From positions 2,418,001 to 2,482,000 of the forward strand of contig CP119316.1 in the NCBI GenBank assembly GCA_029202985.1: a stretch of DNA of 64,000 nt, written 5' to 3'. The notes under the pieces are model-generated. The model made no database searches and was not told where the DNA came from. It saw nothing but the letters and a program-made list of their open reading frames with translations. Both the position numbers and the translations under genes were made by a program. Of the stretch, positions 8,765-17,075 are shown piece after piece; within the stretch, counting starts at the first letter, position 1; every line of letters starts with the position of its first letter. Source of the DNA: Candidatus Andeanibacterium colombiense (GTDB lineage Bacteria > Pseudomonadota > Alphaproteobacteria > Sphingomonadales > Sphingomonadaceae).

Positions 8765-9445
8765 TCACTCCGCCAGTCCCAGCAGGACCGCGCGGGTCAG
8801 CTCCGGATCTTCCTCCATCACGAAGTGGCTGGTCGCCGTCTCGTGATAGATCCAACCCTCGGCCTTCGCCTGCTCGGCAAAGCGCGGGAACGGAGTGGGC
8901 TCGTAGCCGGTCGCGAGGACGTAAGCGCGTTTGCCGATCTTAGTTTCCTCGCCGGTGTAGTTCACCGCTTCGAGCAGGGTCAGCAGCGGGTGGTAGCCGA
9001 CGATGCCGGGCACCGGTGCGAAATCCGCCGCGCCGATCGGATCGACATAGCCGGGCTTGTTCTTTTGCGTGTCGATGTACCAATTGTGCTCGAACTCTCC
9101 GGTGATGTCCCACAGCGACTGGTTGTCGCCGGGCAGGAATGCATCGAGATAGGCGATCGCATCGATCCGCGCGCCTAGTCGGGTCGCGACCCCGGTGATC
9201 ACCATCCCGCCGTAGGAATGGCCGGCGAGGATGAAGCGTTCGAACCCGGCCGCCTCGACCTGCTCCAGCACCGCATTCACATGGTCGGTCAGCGTGATGC
9301 CGGGGTGCAGCTCGCCCTGCCGCGTACCGAGCCCCGGCAGCGTCGCCACCAGCACGTCATGGCCCGCCGCGCGCAGCGCATCGGGGACTTCGCCGTAGGT
9401 CTGCCCGCCGCCCCAGGCGCCATGGACCAGCACGTAATTCGCCAT
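8765..9445 (-). CDS. Alpha/beta hydrolase (small esterase type)
   Basis: The protein has 226 residues and no signal peptide. The order is VLVHGAWGGG (oxyanion region), GHSYGG (nucleophile Ser), DAFLPGD (acid region) and a C-terminal TSHFVMEEDPE carrying the catalytic His. The pattern matches salicylate/methyl-ester-type esterases of the hydroxynitrile lyase-like group. It lies downstream of ligM on the same strand, separated by a clear terminator, so it is probably a separate transcript. Confidence 0.85.
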   Translation of the reverse strand: MANYVLVHGAWGGGQTYGEVPDALRAAGHDVLVATLPGLGTRQGELHPGITLTDHVNAVLEQVEAAGFERFILAGHSYGGMVITGVATRLGARIDAIAYLDAFLPGDNQSLWDITGEFEHNWYIDTQKNKPGYVDPIGAADFAPVPGIVGYHPLLTLLEAVNYTGEETKIGKRAYVLATGYEPTPFPRFAEQAKAEGWIYHETATSHFVMEEDPELTRAVLLGLAE

Positions 9446-9489
9446 TCGTTCTCTCCTCTTATCGGCCTTGATTGCCCCGGATTCCGGAC

Positions 9490-9526
9490 AAAGAAAAGGC
9501 CCGCGAACCTTGCGGTTGCGGGCCCG
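9490..9526 (-). terminator. Intrinsic terminator of ligM
   Basis: The stem GGCCCGCAACC/GGTTCGCGGGCC lies ~25 bases past the ligM stop. On the minus strand it is followed by TTTTCTTT. Confidence 0.85.
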
Positions 9527-9548
9527 TTCTCAAGCGCTTGGGAAGAGC

Positions 9549-10952
9549 TTAGGCCTTGCGGCCCGAGCGCCAGCCGGCGGCGTAGGTGTCGCCAGCCATC
9601 TGGCTGTACGGAACCGGCGAGACGATCGCACGGACGTTGAGCTGCTTGTGCGGCTCGACCGTGGTCTTCTTGGTGCCGCCATTTTCCTCGCCCCACACGA
9701 CGTGGAGTTCGGTGCCCAGCGGGATCTCGTGATCGACGGTGCCGAGCGAGAGCGCCTTCTTCTCGTTGAACGAGAAGCCGGTGAACATCGACAGGCCGAC
9801 GTTGTTGCCGTCAGCGTCGATGACCGAGTCATAGTTGCTGTTGGCATAGTTCGCGAGCGGAAGGTCGAAGAACTTGTACTGCTGGCCCTCGGGCTCGAAC
9901 AGCGAGGAGACGATCTTCTGGATGTCTTCCTTGTTCCACTCGAGGGTGACCTTCTTGCGCTGCACGGCCGGGTCGATCTTCTTCAGCGCGTCGGCGCCGA
10001 TGAAGTCGTGGTCGAACTTCACGAACGGGCCGTAGCCCAGCTCCCACGGGTTGAGGTAGTAGTCTTCGATCGACTTGCCGACGAACGAACCGCCGATCGC
10101 GCCGGTCGCTTCATAGCTGTCGGCACCGAGCCACTCGCGGTAATCCTTGAGTTCGTCGCCGGTGTAAACCGGGGGCAGCGGGCTCGGGATCCAGCCCGAT
10201 TCCAGCGTGTTCGACGGATAGGCGCGGCTGCCGACGGCGATCAGGCCGAATTCTTCACCCGCCTTGAGGATCTCGTCGCGAATGTAGTCCTGCTCGTCAT
10301 AGGGGCCCCAGATTTCGAGACCCGGCGAGCCGGCCATGCCGTGGCGCAGGGTGCGGACGGTCTTGTTGCCGATCTTCATCTCGCTCATGTTGAAGAACTT
10401 GAGCTTGTCGAGCGGTTCGCCGTTGAGCTTCTCGATCACGTTCCAGGCCTGCGGGCCCTGGATCTGGAAGCGCCAGCTGATGCGGTTGACGGGCTTGCCC
10501 ATCGGGCGAGCGGGCGAACGCGGATCGTTGATGATCTCGACGTCGTACTTGCCCTTCTCGGCCTGGAAACGGAGCCAGTTCGCGGCCGGCGCACGGCCGA
10601 CATACACGAACTCTTCCGGGGCGAGGTAGAAGATGATGCCGTCGCCGATCACGTGGCCGTAAGGCGTCGTCGGGACGTACTGCTTGGCCTTGTTGACTTC
10701 CCAGCCGGCCGGCGAGTTGACCATCGTGTCCGACAGCAGCTTGAGCGCGTCGGGACCCTTGATGTAGAGGTCGAACATGTGGTGCGACTGGTCGAACAGC
10801 ACCGCGCTGTGCTGCCAGGCCCACTGCTCCGAACGCCAGTTCGAGAACTCGGGAGCGACGACGGGATACACGTAAGCACCGATCTGCGAGTTGCGCAGGG
10901 TGCCGACGATGTCGCTGTTTCCAGCGACGATTTCTTCCAGATTCTTGGCCAT
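9549..10952 (-). CDS. ligM: Vanillate / 3-O-methylgallate O-demethylase (tetrahydrofolate-dependent)
   Basis: The protein has 467 residues of the aminomethyltransferase (GcvT) fold. It transfers the aryl O-methyl group to tetrahydrofolate, giving protocatechuate or gallate plus 5-methyl-THF. Long stretches match the remembered SYK-6 LigM, for example RNSQIGAYVYPVVAPEFSNW near the N-terminus, KAKQYVPTTPYGHVIGDGII, GSRAYPSNTLESGWIPSPLP and the C-terminal WGEENGG-KKTTVEPHKQ. DesA (syringate demethylase) is a close paralogue and cannot be fully excluded. It is monocistronic, with its own terminator and a divergent promoter shared with a VOC gene. That promoter contains a perfect 8-bp-arm palindrome. 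Its product feeds the ligAB pathway at 37-45 kb. Confidence 0.9.
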   Translation of the reverse strand: MAKNLEEIVAGNSDIVGTLRNSQIGAYVYPVVAPEFSNWRSEQWAWQHSAVLFDQSHHMFDLYIKGPDALKLLSDTMVNSPAGWEVNKAKQYVPTTPYGHVIGDGIIFYLAPEEFVYVGRAPAANWLRFQAEKGKYDVEIINDPRSPARPMGKPVNRISWRFQIQGPQAWNVIEKLNGEPLDKLKFFNMSEMKIGNKTVRTLRHGMAGSPGLEIWGPYDEQDYIRDEILKAGEEFGLIAVGSRAYPSNTLESGWIPSPLPPVYTGDELKDYREWLGADSYEATGAIGGSFVGKSIEDYYLNPWELGYGPFVKFDHDFIGADALKKIDPAVQRKKVTLEWNKEDIQKIVSSLFEPEGQQYKFFDLPLANYANSNYDSVIDADGNNVGLSMFTGFSFNEKKALSLGTVDHEIPLGTELHVVWGEENGGTKKTTVEPHKQLNVRAIVSPVPYSQMAGDTYAAGWRSGRKA

Positions 10953-10991
10953 AAACTTCCTCTCACTTATGAATGAATCATATATGCGAAA

Positions 10992-11012
10992 ATTGTATGC
11001 GGCACATACAAT
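10992..11012. promoter_or_regulatory. Candidate operator in the ligM / VOC divergent promoter
   Basis: ATTGTATG-CGGCA-CATACAAT is a perfect inverted repeat with 8-bp arms and a 5-base spacer. It lies 40 bases upstream of the ligM start and 55 bases upstream of the VOC start. The form suits a dimeric GntR-, MarR- or TetR-type regulator. Confidence 0.6.
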
Positions 11013-11066
11013 ACTGGGCTATGGCTGCAAGCGAAAACAGGCCGGATTACGCAGGAGAGAGATGGC

Positions 11067-11468
11067 ATGAACGTCGAAGCGCTGGACCATGTGAACATCA
11101 TCACCGACCGGCTGGACGAAACGGCCGAATTCTACGGAAAACTGCTCGGCCTGATACGCAAGGATGCGCCCCCGCCGCTCACTCCGGAGACCGCGACCTG
11201 GATGTTCGATGCCGAGAACCGGGCGATCATCCACATCAACTCGCTCGACTGCTACCGCACCTACGACCGCGAGGTTACCCCGGGCGAACTGACCGGCGCG
11301 CTGCACCACGTCGCGCTCAAATGCGTCGGCTATGAAGAGGTCAAGGGCAAGCTCGACACGATGGGTGCCGACTATCAGGAGAACCTCGTCTCGGCGATCA
11401 ATCTGCGCCAGATTTTCACCGCCGATCCGAACAATGTGCTGCTCGAACTGAACTTCTTCGCGGATTGA
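11067..11468 (+). CDS. VOC (glyoxalase/dioxygenase fold) protein divergent to ligM
   Basis: The protein has 133 residues with a start supported by AGGAGAG upstream. It is a single vicinal-oxygen-chelate domain with likely metal ligands H8 (LDHVNII), H81 (LHHVALK) and E127 (NVLLELNF). It is shorter than extradiol dioxygenases and resembles glyoxalase-I-like single-domain proteins. Because it shares its promoter with ligM, a role in aromatic or C1 by-product handling is plausible, but no reaction can be assigned. Confidence 0.78.
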   Translation: MNVEALDHVNIITDRLDETAEFYGKLLGLIRKDAPPPLTPETATWMFDAENRAIIHINSLDCYRTYDREVTPGELTGALHHVALKCVGYEEVKGKLDTMGADYQENLVSAINLRQIFTADPNNVLLELNFFAD

Positions 11469-11479
11469 GGCGCGCGGGG

Positions 11480-11573
11480 CAGGGTTACACAAGTTACACC
11501 CTGTCACCCTCGCGAGCCTGCCCGCAAAGCCGCGGATTTCCTTGCGTTTTGGATCCTTCCCGCAGGGTGACAC
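11480..11573 (-). repeat. Dispersed intergenic repeat, type D, copy 1
   Basis: On the minus strand the element begins GTGTCACCCT and ends CACTTGTGTAACCCTG-like (here AACTTGTGTAACCCTG). A second copy on the plus strand is at 47878-47965 with the same ends and a similar interior (AAAA/CGCG/CTTT blocks). The rest of the 268-base gap, from 11469 to 11736, holds no gene that I can support. A TTTTCCTACA-like motif, here as TGTAGGAAAA, is at ~11681 and also occurs at ~47753 and ~59217. Confidence 0.6.
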
Positions 11574-11710
11574 CGCTGCGGACGGAAAATGCCTGTGCGA
11601 TATGCAGCGCGGGGCGGGTTTGCGCGGTGTGAGGATGCCGGTTTGGACCATCCCCAGCATAAGCCACAGGTGGGCGCCTGTAGGAAAATGGTTTGTACGA
11701 AGGCGGGGCT

Positions 11711-11736
11711 TTCTTCTCCCGTCAACGGGAGAAGAA
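11711..11736 (-). terminator. Hairpin directly after the TauD-like stop codon
   Basis: TTCTTCTCCCGT-CA-ACGGGAGAAGAA has perfect 12-bp arms and is immediately adjacent to the stop codon. It has no long T-run, so it may work as a weak terminator or a 3'-end stabiliser. Confidence 0.6.
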
Positions 11737-12645
11737 CTATACCGCCGCTTCGACCTTCCCGCCCGCGGTCGTCGTGCGGTACATCTCGCGCCGGTAGCCG
11801 TCGTAATCGTTCGGCCCGAGGTGCATCGCCGCGCGGTTGTCCCACAGCGCGACCATGCCCGGCTCCCACCGCAGACGGCAGGTGAACGCCGCCTGGGTGC
11901 AATGCGCGACGAGGAAGTCGACGATCGGCTTGGCCTCTTGCGTGGTCATGCCTTCGAACCCGGTCGTGTAGGTATCGCAGATATAGAGCGATTCCTCGCC
12001 GGTCTCCGGATGGGCGCGGACCAGCGGGTGGTAGCGGCCTTCGAGCCCTTCGCGCTTGGTCTCCTCGTTCGAGAATTCGATCGGCTTGTCGAGCAGCACG
12101 CTCTGGGTCAGGTAATTGTTGCGCGCCGACATATGGACCTTCAGCGGGCGAAGCATGTCCTGGTAGGTCTTGCTCAAATGGCGGAAGGCGAGCGCGCAAT
12201 TGGTCCAGCTGGTGTCGCCGCCGAATGGCGGGACCTCGACCGCGCGCAGGGTGGTGATTGCCGGCGGCTCGGCCAGGAACGGGCTGTCGGTATGCCAGCC
12301 GCCGCCGAACAGGCTCGGCACGCGGGTATCGGCTTCCTTGATGATCGGATGCACGTCGCGGTGGCCAGGCACCCCTTGCGTATAGGCATCGACCGCGAAG
12401 GGCCCGAGCCGCGCGCCGAAGGCCTCGTGCTCGGCATGGGTGAGGTGCTGGTCGCGCATGTAGAGCATCTTGTGATGGTAGAGCGCCTGCTTGAACGCTT
12501 CGAACGCCTCGTCCGACATATCCGGCAGGCGCGGGCCGACGATCTCCGCGCCCATCGCGGCGGTCAGCGGCTCGACCCGGAAATGATTGGTCTGGTACGG
12601 ATGGTTGTCGAAATCCCCCGACGGGGTCACGCGGACTTCCCACAT
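11737..12645 (-). CDS. TauD/TfdA-family 2-oxoglutarate/Fe(II) dioxygenase
   Basis: The protein has 302 residues. The iron-binding facial triad is visible as H118-x-D120 (GGWHTDSPFL) and H275 (AAMHLGPND). R286 or R290 is available to bind 2-oxoglutarate. GGDTSW follows the HxD motif as in TfdA, RdpA and taurine dioxygenases. Family members hydroxylate carbon next to sulfonate or ether oxygen, and RdpA/TfdA thereby break aryl-ether bonds. In this aryl-ether catabolic setting an ether-cleaving role is a fair hypothesis. It is the last gene of a codirectional series, 14 bases after the MFS transporter gene. Confidence 0.88.
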   Translation of the reverse strand: MWEVRVTPSGDFDNHPYQTNHFRVEPLTAAMGAEIVGPRLPDMSDEAFEAFKQALYHHKMLYMRDQHLTHAEHEAFGARLGPFAVDAYTQGVPGHRDVHPIIKEADTRVPSLFGGGWHTDSPFLAEPPAITTLRAVEVPPFGGDTSWTNCALAFRHLSKTYQDMLRPLKVHMSARNNYLTQSVLLDKPIEFSNEETKREGLEGRYHPLVRAHPETGEESLYICDTYTTGFEGMTTQEAKPIVDFLVAHCTQAAFTCRLRWEPGMVALWDNRAAMHLGPNDYDGYRREMYRTTTAGGKVEAAV

Positions 12646-12659
12646 GGTCTTGCAGCCTC

Positions 12660-13898
12660 TCAGGCGGCGCCGATCTTGCCCGGCGCGGTTTCCTTCAGGA
12701 ACAATGCCGCGAAAGCCGCCACCAGCGCAAGGCCGATGCAGATCACGAAGATCGCGTTGAGCCCGAAGGCGTCGGCCGCGCGGCCCGCGAGCGGGGGAAC
12801 GACCACTCCGCCGAACAATTCGGCAAAGCCCATCGACAGGCCTACCGCGGTGGTGACGAGTCCGGGGCAGACGCTCTCGCTCGGCACGGCGGCGCAATAG
12901 AGCGGGGCGATCCCGAGCGGCATCCACCCGACCAGCACGCCGCCCGCCAGCAGCACCGGATCCGCCGGCAGGGTCAGCATCGCGATCGGGCCGATCACCG
13001 CGGCGAGGCAGCCGAGCACCAGTACCGGCTTGCGCCCGACGCGGTCGCTGATGGTCGGGAATAGAATTCCGCCGACGAAGGCGCCCCAGCCGCCCATGCC
13101 GATCACCCAGCCGGCGGTGGTCGGCGCGAGGCCCTTTTCGGTGGTGAGGAACAGCACCAGGAAAGTGCTGTTGAGCACCAGCCAGGCGGTGACGAGGCCC
13201 GCGATCGCGAGCGAGGCGTGCATGTTGCCGATCTTGAGCAGCTCGCCGAAGTCCGCCAGCAGCGAGCCCTTCGGCTGGGCCTCGATCGGGCGCTGCTTCG
13301 GGTCGGGCTTGATCAGGAACACCATCATCGCCGCGACGATCAGGCCCGGGATGATCGAGAGGAACATCGCGGTGCGCCAGCCGTGGCTTTCGCCCAGATG
13401 GGTCGCGACCACCGGGCCGATGAAGCCGGCGATGCCGAAGGCGCCGACCATCTGCATGAAACCCATATTGAACCCGCGCCATTTGGGGCTGCTCGCCTTG
13501 AGGATCATCGCTTGGCTGATCGGCACGATCGGGCCTTCGGTCGCGCCGAGCGCGAAGCGGCACAGCAGCAGCACCATGAAGCTGCTCGCGAAACCGCTCA
13601 GGCCCGACAGGAGCGAGAACAGCAGCGTGCAGGCGACAAGCACGAATTTGCCGCGGCCGGTCCGGTCGGCCAGCTGCCCGCCGGCGAAGGACGACAGCGC
13701 GATCGCCAGCGACAAGGCCGCGGCGATCGAGCCGATCTGGGTGTTGTTGAGCCCGAGATCCTTGACGATGAACGGCGCGAGGAACGACACCGTCTGGCGA
13801 TCGAACCCGACGATCCCGTTGCCAAGCGTGAGCACGAGCATCAGCCCGAGCATATAGTTGAGGTCGCTCTTCGGCCGAGCCGCCGCGTGTGTCGCCAT
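12660..13898 (-). CDS. Major facilitator superfamily transporter
   Basis: The protein has 412 residues and twelve predicted membrane helices. The MFS motif A is seen as GGQLADRTGRGK after TM2, with the counterpart SDRVGRKP after TM8. The N-terminal NGIVGFDRQTVSFLAPFI segment and overall length fit anion:cation symporter-like carriers, which often import aromatic acids. It sits in the inner membrane. It is likely cotranscribed with the TauD-like gene. The substrate is inferred only from context. Confidence 0.88.
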   Translation of the reverse strand: MATHAAARPKSDLNYMLGLMLVLTLGNGIVGFDRQTVSFLAPFIVKDLGLNNTQIGSIAAALSLAIALSSFAGGQLADRTGRGKFVLVACTLLFSLLSGLSGFASSFMVLLLCRFALGATEGPIVPISQAMILKASSPKWRGFNMGFMQMVGAFGIAGFIGPVVATHLGESHGWRTAMFLSIIPGLIVAAMMVFLIKPDPKQRPIEAQPKGSLLADFGELLKIGNMHASLAIAGLVTAWLVLNSTFLVLFLTTEKGLAPTTAGWVIGMGGWGAFVGGILFPTISDRVGRKPVLVLGCLAAVIGPIAMLTLPADPVLLAGGVLVGWMPLGIAPLYCAAVPSESVCPGLVTTAVGLSMGFAELFGGVVVPPLAGRAADAFGLNAIFVICIGLALVAAFAALFLKETAPGKIGAA

Positions 13899-13914
13899 TC
13901 CATCCCCTCCTGCT

Positions 13915-13998
13915 CGTCATTGCGAGCGAAGCGCGGCAATCCAGAGCGCCGTGCAGTTCGCTCTGGATTGCCACGGGCCTGCGGCCCTCGCAATGACG
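13915..13998. repeat. Intergenic palindromic repeat, type B
   Basis: CGTCATTGCGAG and CTCGCAATGACG form the outer arms. An inner pair, GGCAATCCAGAGCG and CGCTCTGGATTGCC, makes a long nested hairpin. Only one copy occurs in this window. Similar short palindromes are widespread between genes in alphaproteobacteria. Confidence 0.7.
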
Positions 13999-14027
13999 AA
14001 GGTAGGGGCGAAGGTCGGGAGGGGTCC

Positions 14028-15032
14028 CTAGAGCTCGATCACCGTCTTGGAGAAGCTGTCCGGTCCCCATGCATGCGCATAGGCTTCTTTTGCGGAATCG
14101 AAGCCAAAGCTCTTGCCGATCACCGGCTTGATCCCGTTGACGTCGATCGCCGCGTTGAGCGCCTTGGCCATCGCGGCCGAGCCGACGAAGATTCCGCGCA
14201 TCGACCCGGCGGTCATCATCAGCCCGCGCGGGTTCGGCCCGCCTTCGGGCGAGAGCACGCCGATCAGCGCGACTTCGCCCTGGGTGCGCAGTGCGGCCAT
14301 CGACTGTTCCGCCGTGCCGGCGCCGCCGACTTCGACCACCTTGTCCACCCCGCCGAGCGCGCGGCCGATATGCGGGCCCCAATCTGGAGTGGTCTTGTAG
14401 TTTACCCCCTGCGACGCGCCGAGCGCCTTGAGCTGGTCGAGCTTCGCATCGCTGGACGAGGTCGCGAAGACCTCGCAGCCGCTTGCGCGGGCGATCTGCA
14501 GCGCGAGGACCGAGACGCCGCCCGAGCCGAGCACCAGCACCCGATCGCCCGGACGCAGCGCGCGCGGGCCTTCGTGCAGCGCGTTCCATGCGGTCACGCC
14601 CGCGCAGGGCAGGGTCGCCGCTTCGACATAGCTCAGGCTCTCGGCCATTTTCACCACGCCGGTTTCGGGCAGCACGACCAGCTCGGCCAGCATGCCGGGG
14701 GCCTGGCCGTCCCCGAGCGCCGGGCTCATCCGCGGCGGCCCTTCGACCCAGTTGGTGAAGAACGTGCCCTGGACCCTGTCGCCCGGCTTGAACTGGGTGA
14801 CGCCCGTGCCGACCGCGACCACCTCGCCCGCGCCGTCCGACAGCGGGATCGCCGGCTTCTGCAGCACGCCGCCGAAATACTTGCCGGCGGCGACCGCGAA
14901 ATCGCGGTAGTTGATCGACCACGCCTTGGGCGCGATCAGCACTTCGCCCGGGCCTGGCGTCGGATCGGTCAGCGTATCCTGATAGAGCTTGTCGAAACCG
15001 TCGGAACCGGCGGGCAGCAACCATGCGCGCAT
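14028..15032 (-). CDS. NAD(P)-dependent MDR alcohol dehydrogenase / quinone oxidoreductase-like
   Basis: The protein has 334 residues from the ATG at 15032, chosen because GGAGAG lies 5-10 bases upstream. It is a medium-chain dehydrogenase/reductase. The N-terminal GroES-like domain is INYRDFAVAAGKYFGG; the Rossmann fold shows VLVLGSGGVSVLALQIARASG. The structural-zinc cysteines of classical alcohol dehydrogenases are absent, so it belongs to the zinc-poor quinone oxidoreductase/enoyl reductase side. It sits in the minus-strand catabolic series between the MFS and VOC genes. The substrate is unknown. Confidence 0.85.
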   Translation of the reverse strand: MRAWLLPAGSDGFDKLYQDTLTDPTPGPGEVLIAPKAWSINYRDFAVAAGKYFGGVLQKPAIPLSDGAGEVVAVGTGVTQFKPGDRVQGTFFTNWVEGPPRMSPALGDGQAPGMLAELVVLPETGVVKMAESLSYVEAATLPCAGVTAWNALHEGPRALRPGDRVLVLGSGGVSVLALQIARASGCEVFATSSSDAKLDQLKALGASQGVNYKTTPDWGPHIGRALGGVDKVVEVGGAGTAEQSMAALRTQGEVALIGVLSPEGGPNPRGLMMTAGSMRGIFVGSAAMAKALNAAIDVNGIKPVIGKSFGFDSAKEAYAHAWGPDSFSKTVIEL

Positions 15033-15053
15033 TATACTCTCCAAAAAATCTTG

Positions 15054-15458
15054 TCAGGTGAGATCCATCATCGGGTTGTAGGCGACTTCCCACAGATGGC
15101 CATCCGGATCGGCAAAATAGCCCGAGTAGCCGCCCCAGAACACTTCCTCGGGCGGCTTCACCAGGGTGGCGCCGGCGGCGATCGCTTCGGCGAATACCGC
15201 ATCGACGCCCTCCTTGTTCGGCTCGTTGTGCGCGAGGGTGATACCGCGGAAACCATGGCCGTCGTCGGGCAGCCTCGCGTCCTTCGCCAACTCGTCGCGC
15301 GGAAACAGCCCGAGCCAGGTCCCGTCGAGCTTGAAGAACACCACGCCCGCCTTGGGATCGTAGTCGTGCGCCGGCAGACCCAGCCCGTCGCGGTAGAAGG
15401 CGAGCGAGCGCGCGAGATCGGCGACGCCGAGCGTCACGAGGCCGATCTTCGGCTTCAC
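15054..15458 (-). CDS. VOC-family (glyoxalase-like) protein
   Basis: The protein has 134 residues with a GTG start that overlaps the stop of the upstream GST gene (GTGA), so the two are translationally coupled. The sequence has the typical VOC pattern ADLARSLAFYRDGLGL followed by DPDGHLWEVAYNP with a metal-ligand Glu. Members of this subgroup are glyoxalase/bleomycin-resistance-like proteins. The coupling to a LigF-type GST suggests it handles a glutathione conjugate or a product of ether cleavage, but this is inference. Confidence 0.82.
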   Translation of the reverse strand: MKPKIGLVTLGVADLARSLAFYRDGLGLPAHDYDPKAGVVFFKLDGTWLGLFPRDELAKDARLPDDGHGFRGITLAHNEPNKEGVDAVFAEAIAAGATLVKPPEEVFWGGYSGYFADPDGHLWEVAYNPMMDLT

Positions 15459-16228
15459 CGGTCGCCGCTCCAGGTGCGCAGGCCGGGCGTCGTCCGGTCT
15501 TCGCCCGCCAGCGCTTCCTTCACCGCCGGGCGCGCCTTCACGGTCTCGCGCCAGGCGGCGAGCTTCGGATAGGTCGCATCGACCTCCAGCTCGGGGAACA
15601 TCCGGTCGACCATCGCGCCGCAATGGGCGAAGAAGTTGATGTCGGCGAGGGTATAGCTATTGCCCGCGAGGTAGGCGGTTTCGCCGAGCTGCTTCTCGAT
15701 CTTGGTCAGCGCATAGACGATCTTGGCGGTCGCATTGGCGAGGTCGGCCTCGGAGAAGCCCGAGCGCGCGGTCGCCCATTTCTTGCGCTGGTCGGGCAGC
15801 GGGATGTTCGCGAGCAATTCCTCGAAGGTGCCGTCGTCGATGTTGCGGGCGATGATGCCGACCATCCGGTGCCAGCCGTGCATCGAGACATGGTTCATCA
15901 CATGCTCGTCGATGAATTTGTTCCAGTAGCGCATCTTCGCCGCGCCGAGCGCGTCCTTCGGGCGCAGCGGACCGCTGGCGGGCTGGTCGTCGGGGAAGAC
16001 GTCCTCGAGATATTCGTTGATCACCGTGGTGTGGGTGACGATCGTCCCGTCATGGTCGAGCACCGGCACCTGGCCCTCGGGATTGATCGCGACGAACCAG
16101 TCCGAATGCTGCTCGAACTTGTGCAGATCGACATAGATGCTCTCGTAGGCGAGAGCCTTTTCCTTCAGCGGCAGCATCGACTTGAGCGAGTTCGCCAGCG
16201 GTTCGGCGTGGTAGTATTTCAGGGCCAT
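15455..16228 (-). CDS. LigF-like glutathione S-transferase (candidate beta-etherase)
   Basis: The protein has 257 residues with a start supported by GAGGAAG upstream. An N-terminal thioredoxin fold is followed by a helical C-terminal domain. The glutathione-site segment EPLANSLKSM, then KFEQHSDWF, INPEGQVPVL and INEYLEDVFPD, follows the remembered LigF sequence closely (KFEQHSDWF and EYLEDVFP are identical). LigF cleaves the beta(S)-aryl ether bond of C-alpha-oxidised lignin dimers using glutathione. The C-terminal half is more divergent, so the substrate could differ. It is coupled to the VOC gene, and a REP-like palindrome separates it from the SDR gene upstream. Confidence 0.82.
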   Translation of the reverse strand: MALKYYHAEPLANSLKSMLPLKEKALAYESIYVDLHKFEQHSDWFVAINPEGQVPVLDHDGTIVTHTTVINEYLEDVFPDDQPASGPLRPKDALGAAKMRYWNKFIDEHVMNHVSMHGWHRMVGIIARNIDDGTFEELLANIPLPDQRKKWATARSGFSEADLANATAKIVYALTKIEKQLGETAYLAGNSYTLADINFFAHCGAMVDRMFPELEVDATYPKLAAWRETVKARPAVKEALAGEDRTTPGLRTWSGDR

Positions 16229-16252
16229 TGTGCTTCCTCTCAACCTCTCCTG

Positions 16253-16323
16253 AGCCCCCGCGCAGGCGGGGGTCTCCATCGGTAGTGCTCTACCGCCTGA
16301 GGTCCCCGCCTGCGCGGGGACAC
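16253..16323. repeat. REP-like intergenic palindrome, type A, copy 2
   Basis: CCCCCGCGCAGGCGGGGG and GTCCCCGCCTGCGCGGGGAC form opposed hairpins with CCTGAG at the inner edge. The architecture is the same as at 2315, 44878 and 46261. It lies between the SDR and GST genes inside a codirectional series and may attenuate readthrough. Confidence 0.8.
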
Positions 16324-16328
16324 AGAGA

Positions 16329-17075
16329 TCAGACCTCGATGCTCTCCAGTACCCCGCCGTCGACCGCCCAGTCCTGTCCGGTGACATGGCTCGCCGCGTC
16401 GGACAGCAGGAAGGCGGCGACTTCTGCCAGCTCCTCGACCGAGCCCATCCGGCGCATCGGCACGCGGCCTTCGATCTTGCCCTGCTGTTCGGGCGGGATG
16501 CGGTCGAGCGCTTCGGTGCGGATGAAGCCGGGGATGATGCAGTTCGCGCGGATATTGTGCGGCGCCATCTCGACCGCGATCGCGCGGGTCAGGCCGAGCA
16601 CGCCGTGCTTCGATGCGACATAGGCCGGGTTCATCGCCATGCCGCGTTTCGAGCCCATGCTGCCGGTGACGAGGATCGCGCCTTTCCGCGCTTCGATCAT
16701 CGCTGGCAGGACTTTCTGCGCCGCCCAGAACACGCTGGTCAAATTCACCCGAAGGGTCTGCTCGAACACCTCGGGGTCGAAGACGGTGAAGGGGGTGAAG
16801 CCGCCGGTCAGGCCGGCATTCGCGAACAGCGCCTCGACCGGCCCGAAATGCGCGGCGGCCGCATCGATCGCCGCGTCGAGTTGGGCCTTGTCGCCGACAT
16901 CGGCGGTGAAGCCTGAGCTATTCGCCCCCAGCTCCGCCACCGCTTCGTCGAGCAGTTCCTTGCGCCGCGCGATCAGCGACAGCCGTGCGCCGCGTTCGGC
17001 CAGCAGCCTGGCGACGCCGAGCCCGATTCCGCTCGATGCGCCGGTGACGACGATATGCTTGCCCGCGAAATCCAT
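16329..17075 (-). CDS. Short-chain dehydrogenase/reductase
   Basis: The protein has 248 residues of classical SDR layout. The cofactor motif is TGASSGIG (residues ~11-18), followed by NAG, then a catalytic Ser in VTGSMGS and Y-x-x-x-K in AYVASKHG. The arginine-rich segment after the cofactor motif (LIARRKE) suggests NADP preference. It is likely to oxidise or reduce a secondary alcohol or ketone. The gene lies 1 base upstream of the end of the phosphatase-like gene's partner series and belongs to the minus-strand catabolic run. Confidence 0.88.
   Translation of the reverse strand: MDFAGKHIVVTGASSGIGLGVARLLAERGARLSLIARRKELLDEAVAELGANSSGFTADVGDKAQLDAAIDAAAAHFGPVEALFANAGLTGGFTPFTVFDPEVFEQTLRVNLTSVFWAAQKVLPAMIEARKGAILVTGSMGSKRGMAMNPAYVASKHGVLGLTRAIAVEMAPHNIRANCIIPGFIRTEALDRIPPEQQGKIEGRVPMRRMGSVEELAEVAAFLLSDAASHVTGQDWAVDGGVLESIEV

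Noticed and set aside
12646..15093. Upstream extension of the TauD-like frame to over 1100 codons
   Set aside because: The extension runs out of frame through the MFS and MDR genes; only the part from 12645 onward has the dioxygenase pattern.
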